A stretch of DNA of 64,000 bases. Origin: Nepenthes gracilis (taxonomy: Eukaryota > Streptophyta > Magnoliopsida > Caryophyllales > Nepenthaceae). The DNA lies in contig BSYO01000016.1 in NCBI GenBank assembly GCA_033239525.1, forward strand, positions 7,389,045 to 7,453,044, in the 5' to 3' direction. Shown here in pieces: positions 45,829 through 56,853 of this stretch. How positions within the stretch are numbered: position 1 is the first letter of the stretch; every line of letters begins with the position of its first letter. The translations under genes were made by a program, and so were the position numbers. The notes under the pieces were generated by a model. That model was not told the origin of the DNA, searched no databases, and saw only the letters and a list, made by a program, of their open reading frames with translations.

Positions 45829-46838
45829 TGTTGGAGGAATTCATGCCGTGGCGCTCAAGGCAGCTCAAGCACGCGGCGAGCGCTAGCTAGGGGGTTTCAC
45901 GGTCACTTATAACACCGCTTGAGTGTACATTAAGCAGTCCTCGAGCACTGTAGCACTTGTTGTTGCGCTCGACTGTATGTCAAGCTCTCTTCAGTCACTG
46001 GGTTATTGGATATGGAACTCGAGTGTGGATCAAGCGTGCCTAGAGCTAGGCTTCTCGGGAATCAGCGCTTAAGTGAGATTTGAGCGTGCCTTTAGCTCTG
46101 GCTACTTTGTAAGCAATGCTCGAATGCAAGTCGATTGACTGGTATCCGTGGTTACCGGGAGAGATGCGATGACGATCCTTGAATGAAAATCTGATGAAGA
46201 GCTTTCAAACACATAAAAAAGCACCGACAAATGACCAAACGAGCAACCCAACACTGTCGTGAAATATACCAACACAAAATATGACTAATAGATATAAAAT
46301 TTAGTTACCGGTAAGAATATTTATACATAAATTTTATTTAGTTAAACAAGATTAGCATTCATGCAAAATAAAATTATATAGAATAAGAAATTATCACATC
46401 AATGAATATTTAGAGTTAAAAATATTTAAAAATTTTAGAAATTAGTAGCAATAAAGAAAAAATAACTTTAAAGCATTTCCCTGGATTTATTAAAAGTTTG
46501 CATGATTTCTCCTTAACTTCTTCTTCTCATTCCTTCTCACTCTTCTTCTTTTTCCCTCTTTTCCTTTAAAACTCTAACAAAAAGAAGCTAAATTTTGCCA
46601 AAGGACTTATTTATAAAAAATTAATACACGTGTGCTAGTCAGATATGGTTTAAATGTAGAAACTGATTTTGTGCCGTGCATGAGTACTAAATAGGCACCT
46701 ATCATGTGATAATATTTTGATCAAAACACATACATGTGCCACTTATCTGTACCTTAGGTATTGGTAAACTATCCAAAACACGTTCATATATGAGTCAGGT
46801 GCACAACAGGTACCACATGGCAAAACTCTCAATCTAAC
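45829..46838 (-). mobile_element. LTR-S, 3' portion (3' LTR of a minus-strand Ty3/gypsy)
   Basis: Minus-strand end CCTCCAACA at 45829. Contains CTCGAG-type motifs (45840-46140), an AT-rich leader, a purine-rich block (complement of 46500-46570) and a TATA-like TATAAATAAG (complement of 46602-46615). Interrupted by element O at 46839. The other part, 58099-58207, reaches the polypurine tract of the same element. Confidence 0.65.
46834..46838. repeat. Target duplication CTAAC, left (element O)
   Basis: Perfect match to 58094-58098; LTR-S is continuous across it. Confidence 0.92.
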
Positions 46839-48777
46839 TTTAAGGTTATGATTTTCATAATATTGTATTTAGGAGTAATTAATGTAATATAATTAAGATT
46901 AGGCTTAATACATGTGAAACAATTATGTTTCGGGTGCATAGGAAGAGGTAGTGGGGGATGCCCGTCGGCTGCCCGAGGCAGAACCGTGGGCACCCAATCT
47001 AGTGGACTCGCGCCATTCAGGTGCTTGAGCGCCAGCGGCAAGCACCAGATCTAGCAGCAGTGCACCTGCTACGTTCTAGGATGGTGCTCGAGCGCCAGCC
47101 TATGATATAAAACCCCGCTAGGGTTTATCCTATGTCATTTTCTGGCATTCCAATGAGAGTGAGTGAGAGAGAATGCGATGGGGAAGAGAGAGAAGGAAGA
47201 GATCGAGGTTTCCGAGTCTGATTACGACTTGAAACTAGTTAGAGAAGTGATAGATCGGGCCCAGGCAAATGCACCATATACTTTTCTTTCTCTTATTGCA
47301 CTATTCAGTCATTCCTTTTGGGTATTTTCATTCTGATACCCATCCAAAGCATGTATTTTACGAAACCCATGATTTGAGCATGATTATTTATTAATTTGGT
47401 GTTCGATTTGTTAATTTTATGTGATTTTATGTATACGGGTAATCCCCAACCCATGCCAGACACTTTCACCCATTTATTTTTGAATTTATGCAAGATTTGG
47501 CCTTAGATAATTGTAACCCTAGCCTTATGAACGTTTTTACTTTGATTATTTGACATTTATTGCATGAAAATTGTATATGTTATTTTGTACGAGTTTTGAA
47601 AATTATGTGAATGTTTTTGTTAAGGAAATTATTGTCCAAAAGCTATAAATTTTCTTTGGTTCTTGGTGGTAAGAATTTTTAATTTTTTTTCATGCTTTAT
47701 ATTGATTATGCATGTAATTTAAGTCATGCAGACACTTAAACTCATAAGAAATATGCAAATTATGAAAAGTATGAGAAGAAAATTTCATGATATGTTAAGT
47801 TTGATGAACCATTCTCCTGGAATGAGAATAACATATTATGAATGAGTATGAATTTTTTCTAAGAATAAGTAATCCCTAGTATACCTTAGGATATTACTAT
47901 GGTAGCATGAGGATTGCCTCTAGTCCACAAGGGACATGGTGGCATAAGCTTTATGGTCCTGTATATTGAGCTAAAGGTATACCGCTTATCACGGGGTGTT
48001 GAATTGCGTGGGTTGTACCTTAGAATGTAAAAAAGTATATACATTTCTTTTCTCGTTCGATCACGTCGTTAGCTGGTAAAGCCTACTAGTCCTGATTCGC
48101 AAAGATAAAGAACGGTATGCATATTTTAGAATCAAAATGAATAAAAAATAATATGAAAAAGAAAAATAAGTTTCGAAAATGCATTTAATCATGTTTTATA
48201 CTTATGCATCACGCATTATGATCCTATTCACTCCCTTTACTTTACTTTGACTATATTGCATATTATCCTTTATTATTTGTACATTATTGCGCATTCAACT
48301 CACTCCTTATTGTTTTCTTTCCTTCAAATGAGTACAAGCTTATATCTAATAAGACAGAGTCGAGTTTAGGAGTTAGTTAGGCTGCAGATCTTGGAGGAAG
48401 AGCTTTGCGGACTTAGTTATTAATATTTTATACTCTTGTATGGAGTATTTTGTATATTTGTTATGGATGTATATTGATGTATGTGTATGTTAATGATGTA
48501 CAGGTAGTTTAGTTTTCGCTATAATCTGGTAGATACACTTCCGTAAGTTATTATGGTTTTATATTTAGGTACCTAGTGGCATCTTATTTGAGCCGATATT
48601 ATAACCAGAATTATAACGTTGGTGCCACAAGTCAAGTTATGGCTATTTATATCCTATGTGTATTTGTTGTTGAGATATATGTGCTATACATGGATTTTGT
48701 ATAGGTTTGTATTTGTCGGACGGCTATTTACAGCTGGAACCATGTCAGATTCCGGTTAGGATTGTGGAGTCGTCACT
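46839..48777 (+). mobile_element. 5' LTR of element O (1939 bp)
   Basis: Starts TTTAAGGTTATG (3' LTR has TGTGAGATTTTG) and ends GGAGTCGTCACT (3' LTR ends GGGGTCGTCACA). TATA box TATAAAACCCCGC (47106-47118), GAGAGTGAGTGAGAGAGA leader, leader reading VSESDYDLKLVREVIDR before donor-like CCCAGGCAAATGCACC (47260-47275), a CCTTAGGATATTACTATGG block, the variant hairpin region (48024-48045) and acceptor-like CATTCAACTCACTCC (48292-48306). Confidence 0.93.
47106..47112 (+). promoter_or_regulatory. TATA box, element O 5' LTR
   Basis: TATAAAA, matched by TATAAAA at 53618-53624 in the 3' LTR, both followed by CCCCG. Confidence 0.72.
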
Positions 48778-48778
48778 G

Positions 48779-48790
48779 TTGGTATCAAAG
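48779..48790 (+). other. Primer-binding site of element O
   Basis: TTGGTATCAAAG one base after the 5' LTR, close to the initiator-Met-tRNA site TGGTATCAGAG. Confidence 0.85.
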
Positions 48791-49031
48791 ATGAGATGCT
48801 TTAAACTTAATTTGAATCTTATGCGGTAGCTTAGGATAGTATAGGCTAGTTGGAATAAGTAGATGTACGCATAAAATGGTTAAGCTAAATTGGATAGTTT
48901 TAGTTATCCTAGTTACCCTACTTAGACGTTAGTTACGTTTAATTGCGTAGAACTATAATTTCTTAGTTAGTGTTCGATTTGTAATCTAACCCGTACCATT
49001 CTTGTTTCAGAATAGACATCAGTAGCCAACC

Positions 49032-49990
49032 ATGCTGCCTAGACGAAGCCCAAGTGTGGTGGTGGCCAGCCGTGTGATAGAGAGGCCAAACACTTGAATC
49101 TGTTGGGTAGGATGGCCGACATCATAGAGAATATGGGGCAGAGAAATCTTACTCGTATACCTATTCTAGCTTTGGTTTGAGCTCCTATCAATCCTAGACC
49201 ATCTGCGTATGATCGATTTGTCTAGGAAAGAGTTCCTGAATTCATGGGTGAGCCAGACCCAGTTAAGGCTGACACATGGTTTCAGAGGCAGAAGAAGGTG
49301 TTTGCTGTTATCCATTGTCCTAAAGAGGACAAAGTGTTATTTCCTCCTTATCACTTGGAAGGAGAGGCACACCATTGGAGGGAAAAGAGGGCCATGGGTG
49401 TGACGGAGAGTGAGATTACCTGGGCCATGTTTGAGGAAGCATTCATGGAGAAATATTTTTCATCCAGCCTCCACAAGCAGAAGGCGGAGGAGTTTATCCA
49501 CTTGAGGCAAGGTACTTAGTCAGTTGTCAAGTACGATGCAAAGTTTACGGAGTTGTATCAGTTCACTCCGTACATGGTAGAAGATGAGGAAAGAAAGGCT
49601 GGAAAGTTCCTTCATGGTTTACCGGATGACATCCGCAAGCAATCGGTGACCTTGAAGATGGCAACTTATGTGGATGTGTTGGATCGTGCTTTGATCCACA
49701 AGAAGGAGCTTGCAAATGAAGAATTCTTCAAGAAGCGGACACCGAATAAGAGTGGTCTTGGTGCTAGCTCTAATGTGAGTTCTAGGAGACCACCTAAGAG
49801 GACAAGGCAGTCAGATTTAGAGAAGAAGGACAGTCAGACCGCACATCCTCACAAGCTTTAGTCAATTCATGCCAACACCGTGGGAAGATGCATGGAAGTA
49901 AATCTTGTTATAAGTTGATGGGCGTGTGCTGTAATTGTGGCCAAGCGGGGCACAAAATCAAAAAGCATCCTCATCTGATGAAGGCCCTCT
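49032..49990 (+). pseudogene. gag: gag of element O (capsid-type domain and zinc knuckle), broken
   Basis: Capsid/nucleocapsid protein that would package the element RNA. A first ATG (49032) opens MLPRRSPSVVVASRVIERPN and stops. After frameshifts and stops the retrotransposon gag domain is readable: MGEPDPVKADTWFQRQ (49244), AHHWREKRAM, FEEAFMEKYF, a TAG at 49517, then KFTELYQFTPYMVEDEERKA and FLHGLPDDIRKQ to 49861. The knuckle at about 49924-49965 reads CCNCGQAGHKIKKH, so the last Cys of CX2CX4HX4C is replaced by His. No functional protein is possible. Confidence 0.9.
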
Positions 49991-50039
49991 CCTCTAAGCC
50001 CATTGTACAAGGAAAAGCTTTTGTGGTGTCCACGAGTGA

Positions 50040-50420
50040 AGCAAAGACATCTGATGAAGTGGTGGAAGGTATTCTTTTATTTATGGCACCTCTGGTACCT
50101 GTACTTTTGAATCTGGATCCTCCCATTCTTTCATTTCACATTCATTTGCTTGTCATCTTGTGTCCTCTCTTGTGATTCTCGATTATTCATTAATTGTTTC
50201 GATTCCTATGGAATCTTCTGTTATTATTGATATTTCATACCCTTGGTGTTCGGTAGAGGTGAATGGGTTCTCATCAGTTGTTGATTTGATTTTATTGGAA
50301 ATGCAAGATTTCAATGTGATCTTAGGTATCAACTAGTTGTTAAGGAATCATGCAACTATTGATTGTTTCCATAAGAGAGTTAATTTTGCAATTCTAGAAT
50401 GTGATCCCTTCCACATTCAT
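50040..50420 (+). pseudogene. Aspartic protease region of element O, broken
   Basis: The polyprotein-cutting protease. A one-base shift just upstream separates VVEGILLF.. from the active-site segment, which reads FESGSSHSFISHSFACHLVS (from 50106). The family motif is D[S/T]G, so the catalytic Asp codon is GAA (Glu) at 50109-50111. Downstream MQDFNVILGIN ends at TAG (50334-50336), then LRNHATIDC and a TAG near 50429. Confidence 0.8.
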
Positions 50421-50477
50421 GGAATTCAATAGGTAGAGTCGTCTAGCTCTATTTCGGCTTTACAAGCTCGTCATCCA

Positions 50478-51460
50478 TTGAGTAGTGGATGTGAAGCTTA
50501 TTTGGTTTATGCCAGTGTGGTAGAGAGCTGTGTATTATCTGCAAAGGAAATTCTGGTGGTATGTAAGTTTGAGGATGTGTTTCCAAATAAATTGTTTACT
50601 CTACCATCATACCGAGAGATTGAGTTTGGGATTGATCTCGTACCTAAATCAGCACCTATCTTGAAGACACCCTATCATATGGCTCCTATCGAATTGAAAT
50701 AATTCAAGCAACAATTGCATGACCTATTGGATTTGGGTTTTATTAGACCCAGTGTTTTGCCATGGGATGCTCCAATCTTATTTATGAAGAAGAAGGATAG
50801 GACCTTGAGGTTATGTGTACACTGTGGTGAATTGAATAAAATCACTATCAAGAACAAGTACCCATTGCCATGAATTGATGATCTCTTAGATCAATTGCAA
50901 GGGACCAGCATGTTCTCCAAGATTGATTTTTAGTCAAGATATCATTAGCTTCGGATTAAGTAAGAAATGTGGCGATGATAGCATTTCGGATGAGATATGG
51001 CCATTATGAGTTTCTTGTGATGTCGTTCGGCTTGACGAATTCCCCTATATGTTTATGGGTTAGATGAATCGAGTTTTTCAACCCTATTTGGATAAATTTA
51101 TTGTGGTTTTCATCGATGACATCTTGATCTATTTGAAGAGTTGTGTTGAGCATAAGAAGAATTTAATGGTCGTGCTTCAAACCTTAGGGAGCATAAGTTG
51201 TATGCGAATCTGAAGAAGTGTGAGTTTTGACTCGATCAGATTGTATTTCTAGGCTGCATCATTTCTGATGGGGATGTCATGATAGACCCAAAGAAGATTG
51301 AAGTTGTGATCTGTTGGAGTCGACCGACGATGGTGACTGAGGTCCATAGTTTCTTGGGTATGGCTGGTTAATATCATCGATTTGTCGAGAATTTCTCTCA
51401 TATTGTGTTGCCGCTTACCCAATTGACAAGGAAGGAAGTGAGGTTTGAATGGATTGAAGA
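50478..51460 (+). pseudogene. Reverse transcriptase of element O, broken
   Basis: The RT domain copies RNA to DNA. Readable parts: KFEDVFPNKLFTLPSYREIE, FGIDLVPKSAPI, a stop at 50700, [38 protein letters not shown] then TGA, and FSKIDF then TAG. After several shifts comes the catalytic motif [10 protein letters not shown] with FIDD at 51109-51120, so the two active-site Asp are kept. Then [14 protein letters not shown] and GMAG. At least six lesions lie between 50700 and 51400. Confidence 0.88.
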
Positions 51461-51469
51461 GTGTGATAG

Positions 51470-51900
51470 ATGCTTTCAAGAGTTAAAAGATCATTTGGCT
51501 TTGGCATCGATGGTTCTGGTGGCTTCGAGGTGTATTGTGATGAATCTAAGGTGGGTCTTGATTATGTTTTGATACAGAATGGGAATGTGGTTGCTTATGA
51601 GTCTTGGCAATTAAAGGTTCATGAGAACTACACGACCATGGCTTGGAATTAGTCGCCATTGTTTTCGCATTGAAGATTTCGATGAATTATTTGTACGGTG
51701 AGAAAATTTTGATATATTTTGATCACAAGAGCCTAAAATATTTATTCTCACAGAAAGAGCTAAATATGAGGCAGCGGAGTTGGATCGAGTTTCTTAAAGA
51801 TTATGATTGTGAGATCCACTATCAGTTGGGGAAAGCAAATATGGTCGTGGATGCTTTGAGTCGTCGGACCAATTTTTTGGTGAGGATGCAAATCAAGTAG
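51470..51900 (+). pseudogene. RNase H of element O, broken
   Basis: RNase H removes template RNA. Reads [40 protein letters not shown] then TAG (51650-51652). A shifted frame continues [53 protein letters not shown] and VVDALSRR. The acidic residues in YCDESK, LELV, FDHKS and VDALS stand where the family has them, though the frame changes once. Confidence 0.87.
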
Positions 51901-52079
51901 ATGAAGATACTGGATTATTTGAAATTTTATAATATCCAGCGATATGTTAGAGGTAATCGAATAATAGTGTCTTTCTTGTAAGTGTAGTATGAGATCCTTC
52001 AGAGGATTAACGGCAGGCAAGTGATCCATTCTTGATGGATATTGTTGGAGATCTTGGTCTTAAGATTCTGGGAGCATTT

Positions 52080-53370
52080 GTATGTGCCTTATGATAAGGA
52101 GCTGAAGGAAAAAATCATGAAGGAGGGTTATCGAACCAGATATACTATCCACCCTAGAATGAATAACATGTACCATGACCTGAAGAAGATGCTCTAGTGG
52201 AGGAATATGAGAAGGGGGATTGTTGCTTTTGTTGGTAGATACCACATTTGTTAGCAGCTGAAGGCTGAGAGGAGGAAGCCATTGGGTTTTTACATCCTTT
52301 GCCCATTTTAAGTAGGAAGTGCGAGGATATTTCTATAGATTTTGTTGTGGACTTGCCTAGGATCTTGAAGAATCATGATGCAATTTGGTTCATTATGGAT
52401 CGGCTAATGAAATTAGCTCATTTCTTAGCCATCCAGATGACATATTCTCGTGATCACTTCGCACAACTGTATATCAATGAGATTGTTAGATTGCATGGAG
52501 TACCAATATCTATTGTATCCGATCATGATCCACATTTTGTCTCTAAGTTTTGGAAGAGTTTGCATCGAGAATCAGGGACAAACTTGAAATTCAGTACAAC
52601 GTATTACCCTCAAACAGCTAGCCAGTTTTAGTGGACTATCTAGATATTAGATGACATGCTTAGAGCCTCTATGATGGAGTTAAAGGGGAATTAGGTTAAT
52701 CACTTGGCGTTGGCTGAATTTTCATATAATAATAGTTTACAGGCAAGTATTGGCATAGCTCCTTTTGAGGTTTTGTATGGTAGGAAGTACAGATCTCCTA
52801 TCCAATGGGATGAGACAGGAGATAGACATCTTTTGGGTCCAGATGTGATTCGGGAGAGATCGGAGAAGATTGTAGTGATTTTTGAGAAATTTAAGATGCT
52901 CAAAGTCAGCAGAAAGTTATGCTGACTAGAGGAGATCTGAGCTTAGATTCAAGGTTGGCGATTTTGTTTTTCTCAAGGTATCGCCGCGAAAGGGGAGTTT
53001 GAGATTTAGTGTTAAAGAAATGCTGAAGCCACAATTAATTGGACCTTTCAAGATTTTGGAGAAAGTTGGAGAAGTGGCAAATCGTTTAACGTTGCCATCA
53101 AGTTTGGCCAATGTGCATAACGTTTTCCTTGTCACAATGTTGCGAACATATGTCCACGATTCGACACACATCATCGATTATGGCCCCTTGGTTATCCAAG
53201 AAGATTTATTGTATTTGGAAGAGCCAGTTCATATTCTAGATCAAAAAGATCAGATTTTACGCTCGAAGACCATTCCTCTCATGAAGGATTTGTGGAAGAA
53301 CTACTCCTGCAAAGAAGTGACGTGGGAGAGGGAGGACGAGATTTGGGAGAAGTATCCCTATTTATTTTGA
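52080..53370 (+). pseudogene. Integrase and chromodomain of element O, broken
   Basis: The integrase inserts DNA; the chromodomain targets chromatin. The zinc domain reads YTIHPRMNNMYHDLKKML and later GRYHIC, so the first Cys of H2C2 is Tyr. The core begins RCEDISIDFVVDLPR (first Asp), then SIVSDHDPHFVSKFW (second Asp). The catalytic Glu codon is a TAG (52629-52631), followed by another TAG after WTI. Then MELKGN, AEFSYNNSLQASIGIAPFEV, a shift, GPFKILEKVGEVANRL (GPY/F-type), and chromodomain residues EPVHILDQKDQILRSKTIPL, LWKNYSCKEVTWERED and the end KYPYLF at 53367. Confidence 0.92.
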
Positions 53371-53393
53371 GGTATGTATATTCGTTAATTTCA

Positions 53394-53422
53394 AGGATGA
53401 AATTTTCTAAGAGGAGGAGAGT
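53394..53422 (+). other. Polypurine tract of element O
   Basis: AAGGATGAAATTTTCTAAGA then GGAGGAGAGT, touching the TGTGAGATTTTG start of the 3' LTR. Confidence 0.88.
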
Positions 53423-53769
53423 TGTGAGATTTTGATTTTTATAATATCATAATTAGGAGTAATTAAAGAAATATAATCAAAATTAGACATAATACATGTG
53501 AAAAAATTAAGTTTCAAGAGTATAGGAAGAGGCTGCGGGGGACACCCGCTGGGTGCTCAAGGCAGCGCCGGATCTAGCAGCAAATGCACTGCTATGCGCC
53601 GGGCTGGCGCTCCGTGGTATAAAACCCCGTGAGGGTTTCTCTTGCGCCATTTTTCGGAATTCCAACGAGAGAGAGAGAGAGAGAACGCGAAGTAGAAGAG
53701 AGAGAAAAAAGAGATCGAGGTTTCCGAATCTAATTCTGACTTAGAGCTAGTTAGAAAAGCGATAGATTG

Positions 53770-53791
53770 TGTAACAACTCGGTCCGTCACA
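53770..53791 (+). mobile_element. 22-bp micro solo-LTR remnant
   Basis: Begins TGTAACAACTCGG and ends TCCGTCACA, the typical start and end of LTRs in this window, and is flanked by the perfect duplication GATTG (53765-53769, 53792-53796). The 5' LTR has the uninterrupted homologous site (GATAGATCGGGCCCAGG at 47251-47267). Best read as a solo LTR that lost nearly all internal sequence. Confidence 0.7.
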
Positions 53792-54984
53792 GATTGGGTC
53801 GAGGTAAGTGCACCCATATGCTTTTCTTTCTCTTATTGCACTTTTCATTCATTCCTCTCGGGTATTTTCATTCTAATACCCATCTAAAGCATGCCTTTTA
53901 TGAAACCCATGACTTGAGCATGATTTAGTGTATATGGATAAACCCCAACCCGTGCTGGACACTTTCACCTATTTATTTTGGAATTTATGCATGATTTGTC
54001 CTTAGATAATTGTTACCCTAGACTTGTGAACATTTTTACTTTGATTATTTGGCATTTATTGTATGAAAATTGTATATGTTATTTTGCACCTGTTCCAAAA
54101 ATTATATGGATGTTTTTGTGAAGGAAATTGTTATCCAGAAGCTACAAATTATCTTTGGCTCATGATGATAAGATTTTTTGATTTTTTCCATACTTTATAT
54201 TGATTATATATGTAATTTAAGTCATGTGAAGATTTAAACTTATAAGAATTATGCAAATTATGAAAAGTATGAGAAGGAAATTCCATAATTTGTTAAGTTT
54301 GATGAACCATTCTCCCAGAGTAAGAACAATGTGTTATAAATGAGTATGGAATTTTTCTGAGAATAAGTAATTATAAAATTGGACCAAAAATTTATATTTA
54401 AGAATATTGTATTTCCTATCATACTTTAGGATATTACTGTGGTAGCACAAGGATTGCCTTTGGGCCACGGGGGACATGCTGATATAAACTTTACAGTCCT
54501 GTATATTGAGTTAAATGTATATCACTTACCATAAGGTATTGAATTGTGTAGGTTATGCCTTAAAATGTGTGCAAGCATATATATTCCTTTCTTCGTTCGG
54601 CCATACCGTTAGTTGGTAAGGCCTATTAGCCTTAGTCCATAGAGATAAAGAAATTTCTACATGTTTTAGAATTTAAAAGAATCAAAAATAATATGGAAAA
54701 GAAAAATAAGTTTTAGAAATGTATTTAATCATGTTTTATGCTTATACATCACGTATTATGCTCCTATTCCATCTCTTTGCTTTACTTCAACTATATTGCA
54801 TATTATCCTTGATTATTTGTGCCTTGTTGAATATTAGACTCACTTCTTACTATTTTCTTTCATTCAGATGAGTACAATCTTATGCCTGATGAGAGATTAG
54901 AACTTAAGAGTTGGCTAGGCTGCAAATCTTGGAAGAAGAGTTTTGTAGACTTAGTTGTTAACATTTTGTACCCTTGTATGGAGT

Positions 54985-54989
54985 GTTTT
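54985..54989. repeat. Target duplication GTTTT, left (LTR-P)
   Basis: Perfect match to 57759-57763, and the element O 5' LTR has the uninterrupted site near 48450. Confidence 0.92.
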
Positions 54990-55679
54990 TGTGAGATTCC
55001 GGATTTGTGAACCCGACAATTATGAGGTGATTAATGTGTTAATGATCAATACTAATCTTATGGGAGGATTAAGGTTTGGTATCAGAAGAAAAATCGGAAA
55101 TTATTCGGGTCCGGGTTTGTTTGAGCCACCCAAAGAGGTCAAGGGCTGTGGGCGCTCGAGCCGAGGCTCGAGCGGTGAAAGCAGTAACCACCCGTGGCCT
55201 CGGCCGCCCGCCAGCCGTTCGAGGGGCGCTCGAGCGGTGGCCGCCCGTGGCTCGGCCGCTCGCCCGGCCGCCGAGCGGCCGGCGCAGATATATTTGCGCC
55301 GCGCGATTCGTTCTCCTCATTTTCGATCGGCTGAGAGGGTTTTGAGGAGAGAGAGAGGGCGCGACTAGAGAGAGAAGGAAGGAGATCGAGCCGGGAGTCC
55401 GATTCCGTCCAAAGCCAGGTATAAAGGTGAAATCACGCGTCGAGGCAAGTGTTCTCATACCCACTTCTCGTTCTCTTTCGATGTTTTGTGTATTTTCGTT
55501 GGGTATTTTGTGTCGATACCCACGGGGAATGTTAGGATATTGAGAACCCATGCCTTGAGGTCCATGAAAATGTGGTTAGTTGTCCGATTCGTGTCCGATT
55601 TGCCCGGGTGGGTTTTACCGAAACCCTAACCTACGGGAATTTGGGGGTTTCCCGTTTCCCGGCCTCGTATCATGAAATT

Positions 55680-56150
55680 GACCTCAAAATTGGAATGCCC
55701 ACGTCCCAATGATGTATATATGTCAGCCGTGGGTCCGATCTCGCACGTTTGGACCCGTTCGCGGCCTCCGGACCCTTTAAAGGGGCGCTGTTACTGTTCA
55801 CCCGAGCCGGAAGGTGATGATCGCGCGTTGTCACCTTCGTAAAATGATGATGTGATCCTAGAATATGAATCCCCGTATCCCAATTGTATGTATACATCGA
55901 CCGGATGTCGAATCTCGTAAGATTAGACCCGTTCGTGGCATCCGGGAGCCTTGATAGTTTCCCGTTGTGGATAATCCGGAAATGAATGGGAAGTTGTGTA
56001 CTTCCACCCTCATGATAAGTTAAATCGAACCCCAAATGTGTAATCCGTGTACAAAGAGTACGTACGAATCTACTGGACGTCCGATTTCCAAGTATTGAAC
56101 CGTGTACGGCGTCTGGGTGTTCAAAGAGAAATCTGATAATGTTCACCCAA
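55680..56150 (+). repeat. Three tandem modules (~165 bp) in LTR-P leader
   Basis: Modules begin near 55680, 55850 and 56015. Each has a CCC..CGTxCCAA or CCCAAATGTGTAATCC opening, a TATGTATA-type centre, GTCCGAT, CCGTTCGxGGCxTCCGG-like middle and GTTCACCC or its relic at the end. They are more diverged from each other than in LTR-G. Confidence 0.7.
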
Positions 56151-56832
56151 AGCGAAACGAGAAATGCAAAGTGAAATGTAAACCCCGAATGTGAATCCGT
56201 GTGATGGAGGCAAAGGAATGAGTCTCGGAGGTTCCAAAAGGACTTGTGGTCACTTGGGGTATGAGATCTAATCTATACTGTGAACTTGGAGTGATTTGTT
56301 GTGGATTTAGGGAATTGAGTCCCACCGATTGTGATTAAGGGAATTGAGTCCCATTGGATATTGAGAATCGTGACGTGAATGGAAGGGAGTCCACATTGTG
56401 CTTATGATGATGTAATCTCCTGGATGGAGATGTGTTTGATGATGTAATCTCCCGGTTGGAGATGATTGTGATGGGAATGAGGTTTCCCGAGATGTGATCG
56501 TATATGGCAAATGTGGATTACCCTCTCCAAGTGTCGAACCTAACCCTGAAACTAGGACCCTGAGTCATATGGGTAGTATTCTTTAGTGTACCATGTCCAT
56601 CGTGGTGGGAACCCGAGGGATACTTGGCCACGTATTCCGGCCGCTCGTGTGAGCGGGTGATGTCTGTGGTACACTTTAGGAAACTACTGTGGAAGAACGA
56701 GGATTGCCCTAGACCCCGGGGGTGTGGGGTGTGTCGACGCTACATATTGAGATGTAGTCGTCTGAGATGATTGTTGCATGGATGCAACCGAGGGTCATGT
56801 GCTACCGACCTAAAATAGTAGCCGTGGCTTTA

Positions 56833-56853
56833 GAATGTGTAGCGAACACATTC
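56833..56853 (+). other. Conserved LTR hairpin, copy in LTR-P
   Basis: GAATGTGT-N5-ACACATTC, perfect 8-bp stem. Compared with GATTGTGT/ACACAATC the third pair is A-T instead of T-A. Confidence 0.75.

Larger units (their letters stand above)
53423..54989 (+). mobile_element. 3' LTR of element O, left part
   Basis: Collinear with 46839-48440. The additional 22-bp insert at 53770-53791 is absent from the 5' LTR. Interrupted at 54990 by solo LTR-P, with GTTTT repeated on both sides. Confidence 0.92.
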
